Assembly: GCA_015039315.1 (NCBI GenBank)
Contig: WIDE01000033.1
Coordinates: 110,044 to 174,043 of the forward strand
Reading direction: 5' to 3'
Source: Clavulina sp. PMI_390
Lineage: Eukaryota > Basidiomycota > Agaricomycetes > Cantharellales > Hydnaceae
DNA length: 64,000 bases
The notes under the pieces were generated by a model. That model saw only the letters and a program-made list of their open reading frames with translations, searched no databases and had not been told where the DNA came from. Position numbers and translations under genes: made by a program. Within the stretch, counting starts at the first letter, position 1; each line of letters starts with the position of its first letter. Of this stretch, positions 20,638 to 30,946 are shown one piece after another.

Positions 20638-23577
20638 TTATAGTGCGGTAGGGGATGTAAGTGCAGGTGATTTGCTGCCAGCGGGGACTGTGGGATACAT
20701 GTGGGTGGTGAGAACATCACAGTTTAGCAAGAAGCGTTCCCAATCTTCAGTATTATCAAAGTCATTGCACTGGACCTAATGCAGCAAGATGAATTGAGGA
20801 AAAGAATGGTGACAAAAATGTCACAGAAAACTCACAGAGCAGGTTTGGTAGCTATCCAAGCTCTCCAGGTCCTTGACGGTCTCCACAATAACCTCACAGC
20901 TTAACTTTTGCGCTTTGCTAGTTGCAATCCCAAGGCTCCAAGTGTCGGATGGAGGGTGTTCCTGTCCTGCTCTCCTCTCCAGCATATCTCGTAGATCGGG
21001 CCATGCATCGGCGGCTGCAAAGCTGCTCACAGGGCTAGGGAGGTTATGCACGCTCTTACTGACATATTGCGTGCGTTCGAGAATGAATTCTTCGCCGGTA
21101 GAGTCTAAGGTCATTCTGAGGGGTGGGAGAGGGGCTGTAGTAAGTGTTTGGTGTTCAGTCTGGGGGAAAGAGTATGTCCGTATCTCGTTCGAGAACGTGG
21201 CAAGCTCAGTGGGTAGAGAGCTAAGCGGAAGTGGCCGGGATGCATCGACACGCAATTGTAGATCCATGGGACTGAGATCGGGGGCGTCAGAATCGATCGT
21301 CTACTGAGAAGATGTGCTGCTCACCGATCAGGGAGGACCAGATCGATCTGATGAATTGGCCCTATGGACGCATTGCCAACGAGCTCCTGCGAAAAACTAG
21401 ATTCGTCCTTACCCCACCGTCCTGATTGGGGAGGCGCGGCTCCGTTGAGTGGGACATTGTAGACGAGTGCTTGCGGGGTGGATGATGTCGCTCCTTCGCT
21501 GGCGATATCAGCCAAACGACGATATGTAAGGCGGATCGATTCTGCCAAGTTATTAAGCTGGACTCCAATTAAGGGAGCTGGAAGACTATTCAACAAACTC
21601 CTTTAGCAAGCGAGTGAATATAATGGAAGGAACAAGCTTCTTGCCTGGGGATATAAGTGGCACGCTGAGTGCCATCCTCAACCCAGTTAGTAACGGACGA
21701 CATCGGCCAGGAGCTGGAAGCCGAAGATATGGTAGGAAGTAAGGTGGAAAGTTTGGACGAGGCCGTCGATGTGAATAAAACGTGACCAGTTCTGGGTAAT
21801 ACCGTTCGACTTGAGTTCGGGGTTGGACCAAAACAGCGTTAGCAGACTCACGACGCAGTCACTTTTACGGAAGAGGTAGAGCCTCCCAAATTGTTCATAA
21901 GAATTTTGACTGTTTCTTTCAAGTCGTTTGGCTGTGTGCTAATTATTTCCTGAGGTCAGAACTCGCGTTGCGGAACGCACAACTCCGAGGGCGTGCTCAC
22001 GCTGAATTCGTCAGACCAAAAACACCTTCACCCTTTAAGGATGAGATTGCAGCCATCTTAGAACCCAAAAGCCACTCCCCAACTCTTCGCGGACGGAATG
22101 TGGCCTGGTATCCAAGATACCACGGCAACGCTCCTTCTGGTGCATGCGGATACATACTATAAGATGGCGGGGAGTTGGCATACTGCTCTTGTGCGGAGTG
22201 AGTGGCAACCACCGGCTTCCCAGTACCCTGGAGTGATATCATTCAGCAATCGGTCAATGATTATCAACCTACACACGCACCACGATCCAAGCCTGATTAG
22301 CTAAACGTTCAGCAGTTGCCAGAGCTTCTGGGGATATGGCTGTGATGTTGAGCTATTCGAGTGTCAGAAGTCTAGATGGTGATCGCAGAGGGGAAGGTTA
22401 TATACTGAAGACGGCCCGTCCTTCTCAATGAATGCGTTCGCTTTTCGAGACATTGACTGGATTAATGCCTCATTGAAGTCATGAACCCCTGAGAGTTCGA
22501 CTCGTCGGGTGATTAGCTCCTAAAGTTCAACTTGTGAGCACGAGCTTGGTCTGCTAGCAAACAAGCAACGCACCTTTGTGAGAGCGCGCATATGCTCTTC
22601 AAATTCCTTCAGATTAGACCTTGTAGCCTCAGCTCGGATGGCGAGTGATGGGTTCGATTCGACAAAAAGAGTGGCGTGATGTGTAGCAGCCAGCGACTTG
22701 AAAAGGTGGCCATCTATAAGAAAGAGCCTGTTTAACAAAACGCATGTTATGGGGAGCTGTTATATTACCTTGTCCTAGAAGGCTGAAAAGTTGCGCCGAG
22801 GATACAGGGAATACTGAAAAGCATGCAATGAGCTTGGAGCACGAGAAATGGTGAGATGCGAATAATAATACCTCGTTTCTTAATCTCAGTCCGCTCCCGT
22901 AACTCCTTCTGGACCTGAGTAGGATGTGGAAGCTTCCAGCATTTACCCATGATATAGTCCATCACTGCATTCTTCTTCATCCTGTGCGATACTGAGTTGG
23001 GAATCATTTCGTTGGCGAGATTGACTAGCTGGTCCCGGCTAAATGACCGATTCATTCCAGAGATAGCAGCATCATAGGTAGACCGATAAGATGCGGATTC
23101 TATGGTCTCTTGGGTGAGTCTGGCGGGGCGGAAGGCACTCAAGTCGTGGAGGGTAGGTTCGCCGCTTCCCGCCATGATGGATTCGAGGTAAAGTTCTGTC
23201 GTCGGCAGGCTTGGGGCACGGGGGAGCTGCGGTGTGTTCTTCTTTCTCGAGGACCTTCGAGACTTTGCAAAAGGGACAGAGTTGGAGCTGGAAGCATCCG
23301 CAGGTCCAGGTTGTGTATCTGCAGCGCTCACACTGGATAGAGTGCTGGGGTCATCTACGCGAAGTAGTGAGATAGCGTGTGATTAGATATAGTGATATCT
23401 TTAGTTCGCTACAGACGTACTCGTTTGAGCAGTTTGTTGCAGTTCATCGTTGTTTCTTGTGGTGGTGCGAAGGCTACGCCTGGTAGTGTCATGAAGCACA
23501 CGACGTGAAGACTTGCGAACCACGGGTGGGATATTCCGAGACGCGCGACATCCAGTAGGTAGCAAAAAAGCAAGCAT
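20638..23577 (-). CDS. SLS1: SLS1-like mitochondrial inner-membrane regulator (774 aa)
   Basis: Twelve exons on the minus strand: 23577-23421, 23354-22872, 22813-22769, 22713-22574, 22519-22406, 22352-22281, 22227-22001, 21938-21852, 21809-21645, 21585-21325, 21271-20836 and 20775-20638; all phases close. The N-terminus is Arg-rich and mitochondrial-like (MLAFLLPTGCRASRNIPP). The SLS family pattern follows: YRSTYDAAISGMNRSFSRDQ, then KKNAVMDYIMGKCWKL, then VSSAQLFSLLGQDGHLFKSL, then KALTK/ELITRRVELSG-type and KANAFIEKDGPS segments, and later RTGHVLFTSTAS. In yeast Sls1 couples mitochondrial transcription and translation at the inner membrane. The intron between exons 9 and 10 uses a GC donor (CAG|GCAAGA), needed to keep frame into SLPAPLIGVQLNN. 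It shares a 222-bp divergent promoter with eIF3b. Confidence 0.85.
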
Positions 23578-23799
23578 AAGATAAATGAGATGTGCAGTCG
23601 CCCTTGCCCCTTCACCGTCGGTGCTGCCAGAAAAGCTGTCGAGTTGCGCTGAATTGGTGAATTTCAGCCACACGGTGCCGACGGCGGCAATTTCCGCTAA
23701 TCATAGCACAGTTTGACTCTACGAAGCAAGAACAAAGCCCCAGCATTCGCATTAATCTAGAACTACAGAAACACATCCCCCCAGCGAAATAAAACCATC
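23578..23799. promoter_or_regulatory. Divergent promoter SLS1 / eIF3b
   Basis: 222 bp between the ATGs of two translation-related genes, one mitochondrial and one cytosolic. No TATA box is seen. Confidence 0.45.
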
Positions 23800-26700
23800 A
23801 TGAACAACAATTCTACTGATTACGATGATGAAATCGACTATTCCGACATCGAGGCAAAGTGCGTACACTGCCTGCATCTCAGATCAGCTAGTAAACAGCA
23901 GGAGATCCACTCAAAAATACTTCTACAGATACCATGTGCCTTACGAAGATGGATTTGATGCTGTCATTGTCATCGATAACCTTCCCGTTGTCGATGCAGG
24001 CAGAAAGGACAAGCTGCTTCAGGTCTTCAACAAGCACCTCAAAAAGTGCAATGCCCCCAAACCCGACAACGTATTCATGCCTTGGGATGATGCGAAGAAC
24101 TCATCGAAGGGGTGAGTGTAGTCTGCCTTTTTATATGGTATCTTACGGCCTGATGGTGCTGCCATATTTCCTTGCAGTTATGCTTTCGTGGATTTCTCCA
24201 CTGCCGATGAGGCGAACATTGCTATCGCTGCCATTCATGGCACCCACTTCGACAAATCCCACGCTCTATTCGCTAATCGCTTCACGGACATTGAGAAATT
24301 CGCATCTCTAGATGAGGAATACGTTGAACCAGAAGTTGAGCCATACCAACCCAAGGTGCGAATAGTTTTCTTGGGTCAACCTATTTGAAACCTTATCAGA
24401 TATTTGCTCGTAGGAACATCTACGATCTTGGCTCGCCGACCCGCAAGGTCGCGATCAGTTCGTGTCCTACAAGGACGACAAGGTTTCCATTTATTGGCAC
24501 CACAAGCCTGATTCGGCTGAGCTTGTGGAAGAACGACAGGTACGTTGGTTTGTCTTGGTGTCTCGCTTCTTGACCTAACCGTCATCTCGTAGAACTGGAC
24601 AGATCTTTACGTCCAGTGGTCACCATTCGGGACGTATCTAGTCTCCATCCACCGACAAGGTGTTCAGCTATGGGGCGGTGCCTCGTGGTCCCGAATTTGC
24701 CGATTTGTCCACCCCGGCGTCAAGCTCGTCGCCTTCTCCCCGAACGAAAACTACATTGTCACCTGGTCCCCAGAACCTATGGCTGTCGTCGAAAACCCTC
24801 CACCCAACGTGAATATCCAATTTACTGAGGAAGACGAGGGTAACCAGATCGCCGTTTGGGACGCTAAGACTGGTAGACTCCTTCGAAGCTTCCCTGCTCT
24901 CCCTCCTGCAAAGGGCGAGGAGGACAATGCCGAGAAGCGCAAGCAAGTTGTCTGGCCTGCTCTCAAGTGGAGCGGCGATGACAAGTACGTTGGCCGCCTT
25001 GCTCCAGGGGAGGCCATCAGCGTGTACGAACTGCCGAGCATGAGGCTCGCCGATAAGAAGAGTATCAAGATCGAAGGGATCGTGGACTTCGAGTGGTGCC
25101 CGATCGGCGACAAGGACAGGGAGGCGGAGGAAAAAGAGGCAGCGAAGAAGGGCGCCAAGAAAGAACGCGAAAATATGCTTGCTTACTGGACGCCAGAAGT
25201 GCAGAACCAGCCTGCTCGTGTCACTCTCATGTCATTCCCGAGCCGAACAGTTCTGCGATCCAAGAACCTGTTCAACGTTTCCGACGTACGCACCCTCTCT
25301 GTTTCGGATGCACAGCTATTGATGTTGACAAGTGATTCTAGTGCAAGATCCACTGGCAAAACGCAGGGGACTTCTTGTGCGTCAAGGTCGATCGCCACAC
25401 GAAAACAAAGAAGTCGATCTTCTGTAACCTCGAGCTATTCCGAGTTCGCGAGAAGGACTACCCTGTTGAGGTCATCGAGCTGAAAGGTATATCCTCCCAC
25501 TCACCGCTTGGTGTCGTATAATTACTCATATGTGCTATCGTATATAGACCAAGTTCTGGAATTCAGTTGGGAGCCTCTTGGCGAGCGCTTTGCCATTATC
25601 CACTCATCCGACCCTAACCTCATGGCGGGACCCGCGCCTGGCATCACCATCAAGACGGAGGTCTCGTTCTATGGGCATGACAAAACAAAGGGTGACTTCC
25701 GTCTCATCAGTATGTCACCCCATTCAATTACTATGCGCCTCGGCATCTCACTGCCTAATTGATAGAGCAATTCCCCAACAAGACTACCAACACTATCCGA
25801 TGGAGCCCTCGTGGTCGACACGTCGTGCTTACCACCATGGGTAACTCAAACCACTTTGGGCTCGAGTTCTACGACCTCGACTTCACGATGGATGACCGAA
25901 AGGAGGGAGTAGAGAGCGTGATTCAATTGATGAGCCCCCCGAACGCAGAACATTATGGTATCACTGATTTGGAGTGGGACACTGCTGGTCGCTTCGTTGC
26001 CACTAGTGCTAGCGCCTGGAGACACACGGTGCGTCTTATTCACTCTAATCATGTGCCATGCTCCCAGTTCCTCATTTCGCCATATGCAATAGATCGAGAA
26101 CGGTTATGCCATCTGGGACTTCCGTGGTAACGAGCAAGAGAAGCACATCATCGACAAGTTCAAGCAGTTCCTCTGGCGCCCTCGTCCCCGTACGCTCCTT
26201 CCTAAGCAGAGGCAGAAGGAGATCCGTAAGAACCTCAAGGAATACTCGCGCGCCTTCGATGAGGAGGATGAGCAAGGCAAGACTGCTGCCGACCAAGAGC
26301 TCGTTGCCCACAGGAAGAGGCTGGTGGACGAATGGAATGCCTGGCGCCTTAAAGTGCGCAAGCAGCGCGAAGAAGCTGGCCTGCTCGACGAAGAGGAAGA
26401 GGAAGAACCTGCNNNNNNNNNNNNNNNNNNNNNNNNNNNNNNNNNNNNNNNNNNNNNNNNNNNNNNNNNNNNNNNNNNNNNNNNNNNNNNNNNNNNNNNN
26501 NNNNNNNNNNNNNNNNNNNNNNNNNNNNNNNNNNNNNNNNNNNNNNNNNNNNNNNNNNNNNNNNNNNNNNNNNNNNNNNNNNNNNNNNNNNNNNNNNNNN
26601 NNNNNNNNNNNNNNNNNNNNNNNNNNNNNNNNNNNNNNNNNNNNNNNNNNNNNNNNNNNNNNNNNNNNNNNNNNNNNNNNNNNNNNNNNNNNNNNNNNNN

Positions 26701-27165
26701 NNNNNNNNNNNNNNNNNNNNNNNNNNNNNNNNNNNNNNNNNNNNNNNNNNNNNNNNNNNNNNNNNNNNNNNNNNNNNNNNNNNNNNNNNNNNNNNNNNNN
26801 NNNNNNNNNNNNNNNNNNNNNNNNNNNNNNNNNNNNNNNNNNNNNNNNNNNNNNNNNNNNNNNNNNNNNNNNNNNNNNNNNNNNNNNNNNNNNNNNNNNN
26901 NNNNNNNNNNNNNNNNNNNNNNNNNNNNNNNNNNNNNNNNNNNNNNNNNNNNNNNNNNNNNNNNNNNNNNNNNNNNNNNNNNNNNNNNNNNNNNNNNNNN
27001 NNNNNNNNNNNNNNNNNNNNNNNNNNNNNNNNNNNNNNNNNNNNNNNNNNNNNNNNNNNNNNNNNNNNNNNNNNNNNNNNNNNNNNNNNNNNNNNNNNNN
27101 NNNNNGAGGTGAAGGAGTGGGTGGAGGAGCTGCTTGAGGTTACCGAGGAGGTAGTATTGGATTAG
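23800..27165 (+). CDS. PRT1: Eukaryotic translation initiation factor 3 subunit B (interrupted by an assembly gap)
   Basis: Exons: 23800-23858, 23902-24111, 24178-24355, 24414-24539, 24593-25285, 25342-25486, 25548-25709, 25766-26028 and 26093 onward. The start [20 protein letters not shown] leads into an RRM with RNP2 VIVIDNLP and RNP1 KGYAFVDFS. The eIF3b beta-propeller follows ([81 protein letters not shown]), then the C-terminal helix ([35 protein letters not shown]). It is a scaffold of eIF3 on the 40S subunit. Coding sequence runs into N at 26413. After the gap GAGGTGAAGGAGTGG reads [12 protein letters not shown] and ends at TAG 27163-27165, but in a different frame from the exon before the gap. 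Either the gap length is not real or an intron lies in it. Confidence 0.92.
26413..27105. other. Assembly gap (693 N)
   Basis: A run of N inside the last part of the eIF3b gene. The flanks are Glu-rich (GAGGAAGAGGAAGAACC before, GAGGTGAAGGAGTGG after), so a purine-rich low-complexity stretch is a likely cause. Confidence 0.99.
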
Positions 27166-27751
27166 TCACTGTACCATATACTTCCACCCGTCTCCCATGC
27201 ATACATGGTGCCTTCTTGTTTGCTCTAATTATTCCCTTTGCCTGTGTGTGCGAATCGTATTGTTTACCACTGTTGTTCTTTCCAGTTGTGCAGTGCAATA
27301 CTTCTCTCATTTCCTAGTGGATCGGCTATCCTGAGGCGTAACTGGATTGGATTGGACACCATAGCGCCTTGGATCTTCCAGTCATACCTTGCTCGATCTC
27401 GTGTCCTGTTCAAGTCGCCAACCTCTTCAATCTTTCTCTTATGCTTCTATCCGATGCCACCTTGATCGATCAACCGTGTCGCGCGCCAAAACAGAATAAA
27501 AAATGATTTCTCTACACTATTCTAGTAGTCGACATCCTCTCACGGACTTCGTTTGGAAGAAGGGCTGCAGTACTAAGAAGAACCGCAACAGAGAGTAGTT
27601 GCGGATTTGGACAAGACTTGGTATTTGATTCTAAGGGCGATGGCAGAGTGTGAGATACCGAGGTTGCTCGAGAAGCTGCGCAAAAAACACACCTCAGAAA
27701 CGATTTCGGAGATGGTTTATAGACTCTTACCGGTGTAAACCACCGCCGAAA
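27166..27751. other. 3' regions of eIF3b (+) and the next minus-strand gene
   Basis: Convergent intergenic DNA with no supported coding frame. Confidence 0.4.
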
Positions 27752-28489
27752 TCACTCGAGGCTTGCGTTCGCTTCCTCGAACACTTCCTCAAGCTCTTTT
27801 CGCTGGCGCTTCAGCATGCGGCGGAGGTCTATGAAATTCTCATTTTCCCCCGCAGTCTGCATCAGCGCTTCCCGCAGCGCGGCGGTGCGCAAGCGCTGAT
27901 CCGTTTTCCTGCCCAAGCAGCCTTCCAGCTGCGCCGAATATTCCTCACTATGCCATATCTTTTTCAGTGCAGCCTTGGTTCTGGCTAAATGGGATTGATC
28001 ACGGCCTATTCTCGGCTTATTCGCTCGTTCTTTTCTGCGATCACGGATCTTGGATCGACGACCAGGGGGAGCAGGCGAGGGGGATGACAACGGCATCAGG
28101 GCGGAGGCGACGGCGGCGGAGGGGGCAGAGGGGGGAGCGCGGGCAGGGGGGGCTGTAGACGGCGCGGTGGGCGCCGTGGTACGGTTTTGGGGGCCGGTCG
28201 GGTCGTTGGCTCTGGATCCCCGTGATTCGTGCGATGATCAGTCGACGATCTTTCTACGTTACAGAGGCGTTTGTGACGTACGGGATCCTCCTACTCCGGC
28301 TCATCACACGCAGCACGGTGTTTTCCTGGAGCCCCACTTGCTCCACCTAGCGTAGATCAGGCTCAGCAGTTGTTAAATTCCATAACAGTGGGCACTGCCT
28401 GAACCTACTTGATGCGGGTCCACATAATCTGGTGGTGAGGGCTGCCCCAGGTCGAGTCTCTCAAATGAAATAACGTGCTCGGATAGCAT
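27752..28489 (-). CDS. Unknown basic helical protein (201 aa)
   Basis: Three exons on the minus strand, 28489-28409, 28346-28282 and 28211-27752, with GTAGGT, GTACGT donors and TAG, CAG acceptors in consistent phase. The start is MLSEHVISFERLDLGQPSPP. A Pro/Ala/Ser linker encoded by very GC-rich DNA (about 28090-28200) leads to a strongly charged helical half: RRSKIRDRRKERANKPRI, then ARTKAALKKIWHSEEYSAQL, then RRMLKRQRKELEEVFEEANA. No family is recognised. The C-terminal half could be a coiled coil or a nucleic-acid-contacting helix bundle. Confidence 0.7.
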
Positions 28490-28786
28490 GGTAATGTCCT
28501 TAGGGCCATGGCAGAGGTACAGGTGAGTGGAGTGAATTCTGGGTTAGCCACTCTTGATGCCACTCACCGAACCCTCAGCTGTGTCATTTATCATCGGAGT
28601 CTCCGGGTGTTCACCTTTCATAAAACCCCATCCATTATTATCGAAATTGCGACATTCTGCTATGTAGCAGGTCGGGTGAATTGGAGTGAAGGGAGTCCTT
28701 GTATATTCGTTCTCCGGCCACACTGGCGCATATCCTGAGTCTAAAAGTGTGAATGATTGGTTCTTTTCTGTTCATTTTGTGGAATT

Positions 28787-28973
28787 TCAGGCCTTACTAG
28801 ATAACAAGGGTGTCACTGCGTCGACGAAACCCTCCGGGAGGCTGGTGTCATATCCAAACTAAGTACCACCATAAGTCAGTCAAAATACCGTCTCATTTAA
28901 CCTATACGAATCTTCTTACCTGGCCAGCATATCCTTGAGGGTTGGCTGCGTGCAAATTGGGACAGTCGGACAT
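28787..28973 (-). CDS. Spliced 41-aa micropeptide gene
   Basis: Two exons on the minus strand, 28973-28920 and 28858-28787, with donor GTAAGA, a TGAC branch region and TTAG acceptor, phase 0. The peptide starts MSDCPNLHAANPQGYAGQ and continues FGYDTSLPEGFVDAVTPLLS, ending SKA then TGA. It has no signal peptide, no CaaX end and one Cys, so it is neither a typical pheromone precursor nor a secreted effector. A TATAAA lies 74 bp before the ATG and a CCAAT box a little further upstream. A good promoter, a good intron and two open exons make a real gene likely. Function is unknown. Confidence 0.65.
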
Positions 28974-29046
28974 TTGGGTTGAATGGGTGCAATGAAATCG
29001 ATGTGGGTGTGTGGGGCAGAAGCTATTGGCTGTGAACCTGTGGCTC

Positions 29047-29052
29047 TTTATA
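29047..29052 (-). promoter_or_regulatory. TATA box of the micropeptide gene
   Basis: TATAAA on the minus strand, 74 bp upstream of the ATG at 28973, with CCAAT (minus) about 20-25 bp nearer the gene. Confidence 0.55.
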
Positions 29053-30435
29053 CCCCTGTACCGAACTGAACGCGCATTTGAGTATCATGCGCACGATGAA
29101 TGATTCATTTATTGGCTAGTGCTCTTGCTCTGGGTGCCATTTCCTCTCCCGGACTTCACTTTCAAGAACGAGCACAATATACTACTAGTAAGTTCGCTCC
29201 ATGCGGAATGACTAATACCTGCGAGCTCTACCAACTCACTGGACATTTAATCATTTGATACTACGGCTGAAATATCCACTATCTATCGCGCTGGACATTA
29301 TTGATGATTACCTCCCTTTCTGGGTTGGTGCATCGATCACAACGATCTCTGATTCTGGTGGATTGGGGAGTCCGTAAAGACACAATTGCTGGCGATCATT
29401 GCTATTCTAATATGGTACCGCGAAAACCAACTCGACATTGGTAACAATCTTATCGCGAGTAATGGCCGGCTTGCTATGCAGATGCGCGGACCGTCAGGTA
29501 GCATTACACCAGCACAATATGCATTGCCAAACGACGCGCGGAATGCCATCGTTAATTATGGGATAACCCGTGTTAGAGTGACAATCCGATTTGCTCACCT
29601 AGGGCTCGAGGAAGAAGACAGCTGTATGAGACAGTGCAGCGGTGATAGCGCGGTTAAGGCGCTCGCTAGTGAATTCTCTGCCTTCAAAACTTCGGCGCAG
29701 TTGTGATGATGCAGCATTGCCCTCACCGTAGAACTCCATTCAGACTTCTGACGCTGACACGTTGCGCCCATGCGATGCAGGGTTCCGACAAATTGACTAT
29801 CGAAGTACAATGCAGAATCTGATGTTTTCCTGATGATAAGCAAGGGTTGGCCTTGAACCGCTCGCGTGGTATATTCGAGCGAGCGAGAGACGTACAGGAA
29901 TAGAACCCTTTGCATTAGCCACGCTAGCTTCATGGTTTTCTGCTGATTTACGCTAAAAATCTCTGTATTATTTCCATGGCGAAATTGTTCCCATATTAGA
30001 GTATGTGAATTATTCCATGTCGTCTTCCTTTTCGTCGAAGTGTTGCTGGCTATCCCACCGATAATATCAGGCTCTGAAATTCCAAAGCTTATGAATGCTG
30101 TCTATGCATTGCATTCTGAAGCTCATTCACAAGAAATTATTTATCTGGACAAGCTTTTTCATACAAGCTCGTCATCTTCAACGGTATGGACCCCCTGTAT
30201 GCCCTTATATTTGTTGCTTGCGCGTTCTATTGTAGTAGCACACAGTCGACGTCCGACCCTCAAAATCCCTCTCACTAAGCTAGAAACTAGCTACTATCCT
30301 CTGGTCTACTGGGTTAATAGCTGCTAGGGTAGCCTTCATACGGTTCACAGTGTCAAAAAAGCCCGCTTGTCGCGCTCTCAACCAGAATAGGCGGCACGCG
30401 GCGGCTCGTGGTTCTGGAAGGCCACGAATGTTGGA

Positions 30436-30459
30436 ATCGATAGTTCTATCGATAGTTCT
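30436..30459. repeat. 12-bp tandem repeat, two copies
   Basis: ATCGATAGTTCT occurs twice head to tail in noncoding DNA. Confidence 0.85.
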
Positions 30460-30946
30460 ATAGCACAAGGTTCTGCAGCGCGATCTGCGGTGTAACAATA
30501 TAACGATCCATCGCACCAGCGACAGGTGACCATCTTAATTCCGATGCAGAGACTGAATGATTCCTTTCTCTGGGTGTTACTCCCATGAGAAGAGTCCAGG
30601 CCCCTAGTCTTGCAGATCCCAGCCACTTCTGCGCAATTTGGAGCACCAGGAGAATGGAACATCCACATTTCAGCGAATATGCCATTGCTGCGCGAGCCCA
30701 AATGGGGGATGGGGGGTAAGAGCAGCACTCGAAGCCTCCTGATTCGCATGGCAATTCTTGCTATACTCTAATACGCAGAGATCGGGAGATAAGCGCGCTG
30801 CTATCAGAGATTTTCATGAAAAAAGTGGCCAGATTAATTAATTTGAACCACCGATGACACTGTATTATACAATTTTTACACGAGATCAAGGGAAAGCGAG
30901 TGGTGTGATGTCGAATCTCGTAGCTCATGTTTGTAAGGCAAAGAAT

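Larger units (their letters stand above)
28974..30946. other. Long intergenic region, no supported gene
   Basis: Nearly 2 kb. Frames at 29386-29706 (+) and 29595-29933 (-) overlap each other, have no recognisable domain and no intron signals. A 12-bp tandem repeat (ATCGATAGTTCT twice) lies at 30436-30459. The left end holds the micropeptide promoter. Confidence 0.4.

Noticed and set aside
29386..29933. Overlapping plus- and minus-strand frames of 106-112 codons
   Set aside because: They overlap on opposite strands, have no intron signals and resemble no known protein.
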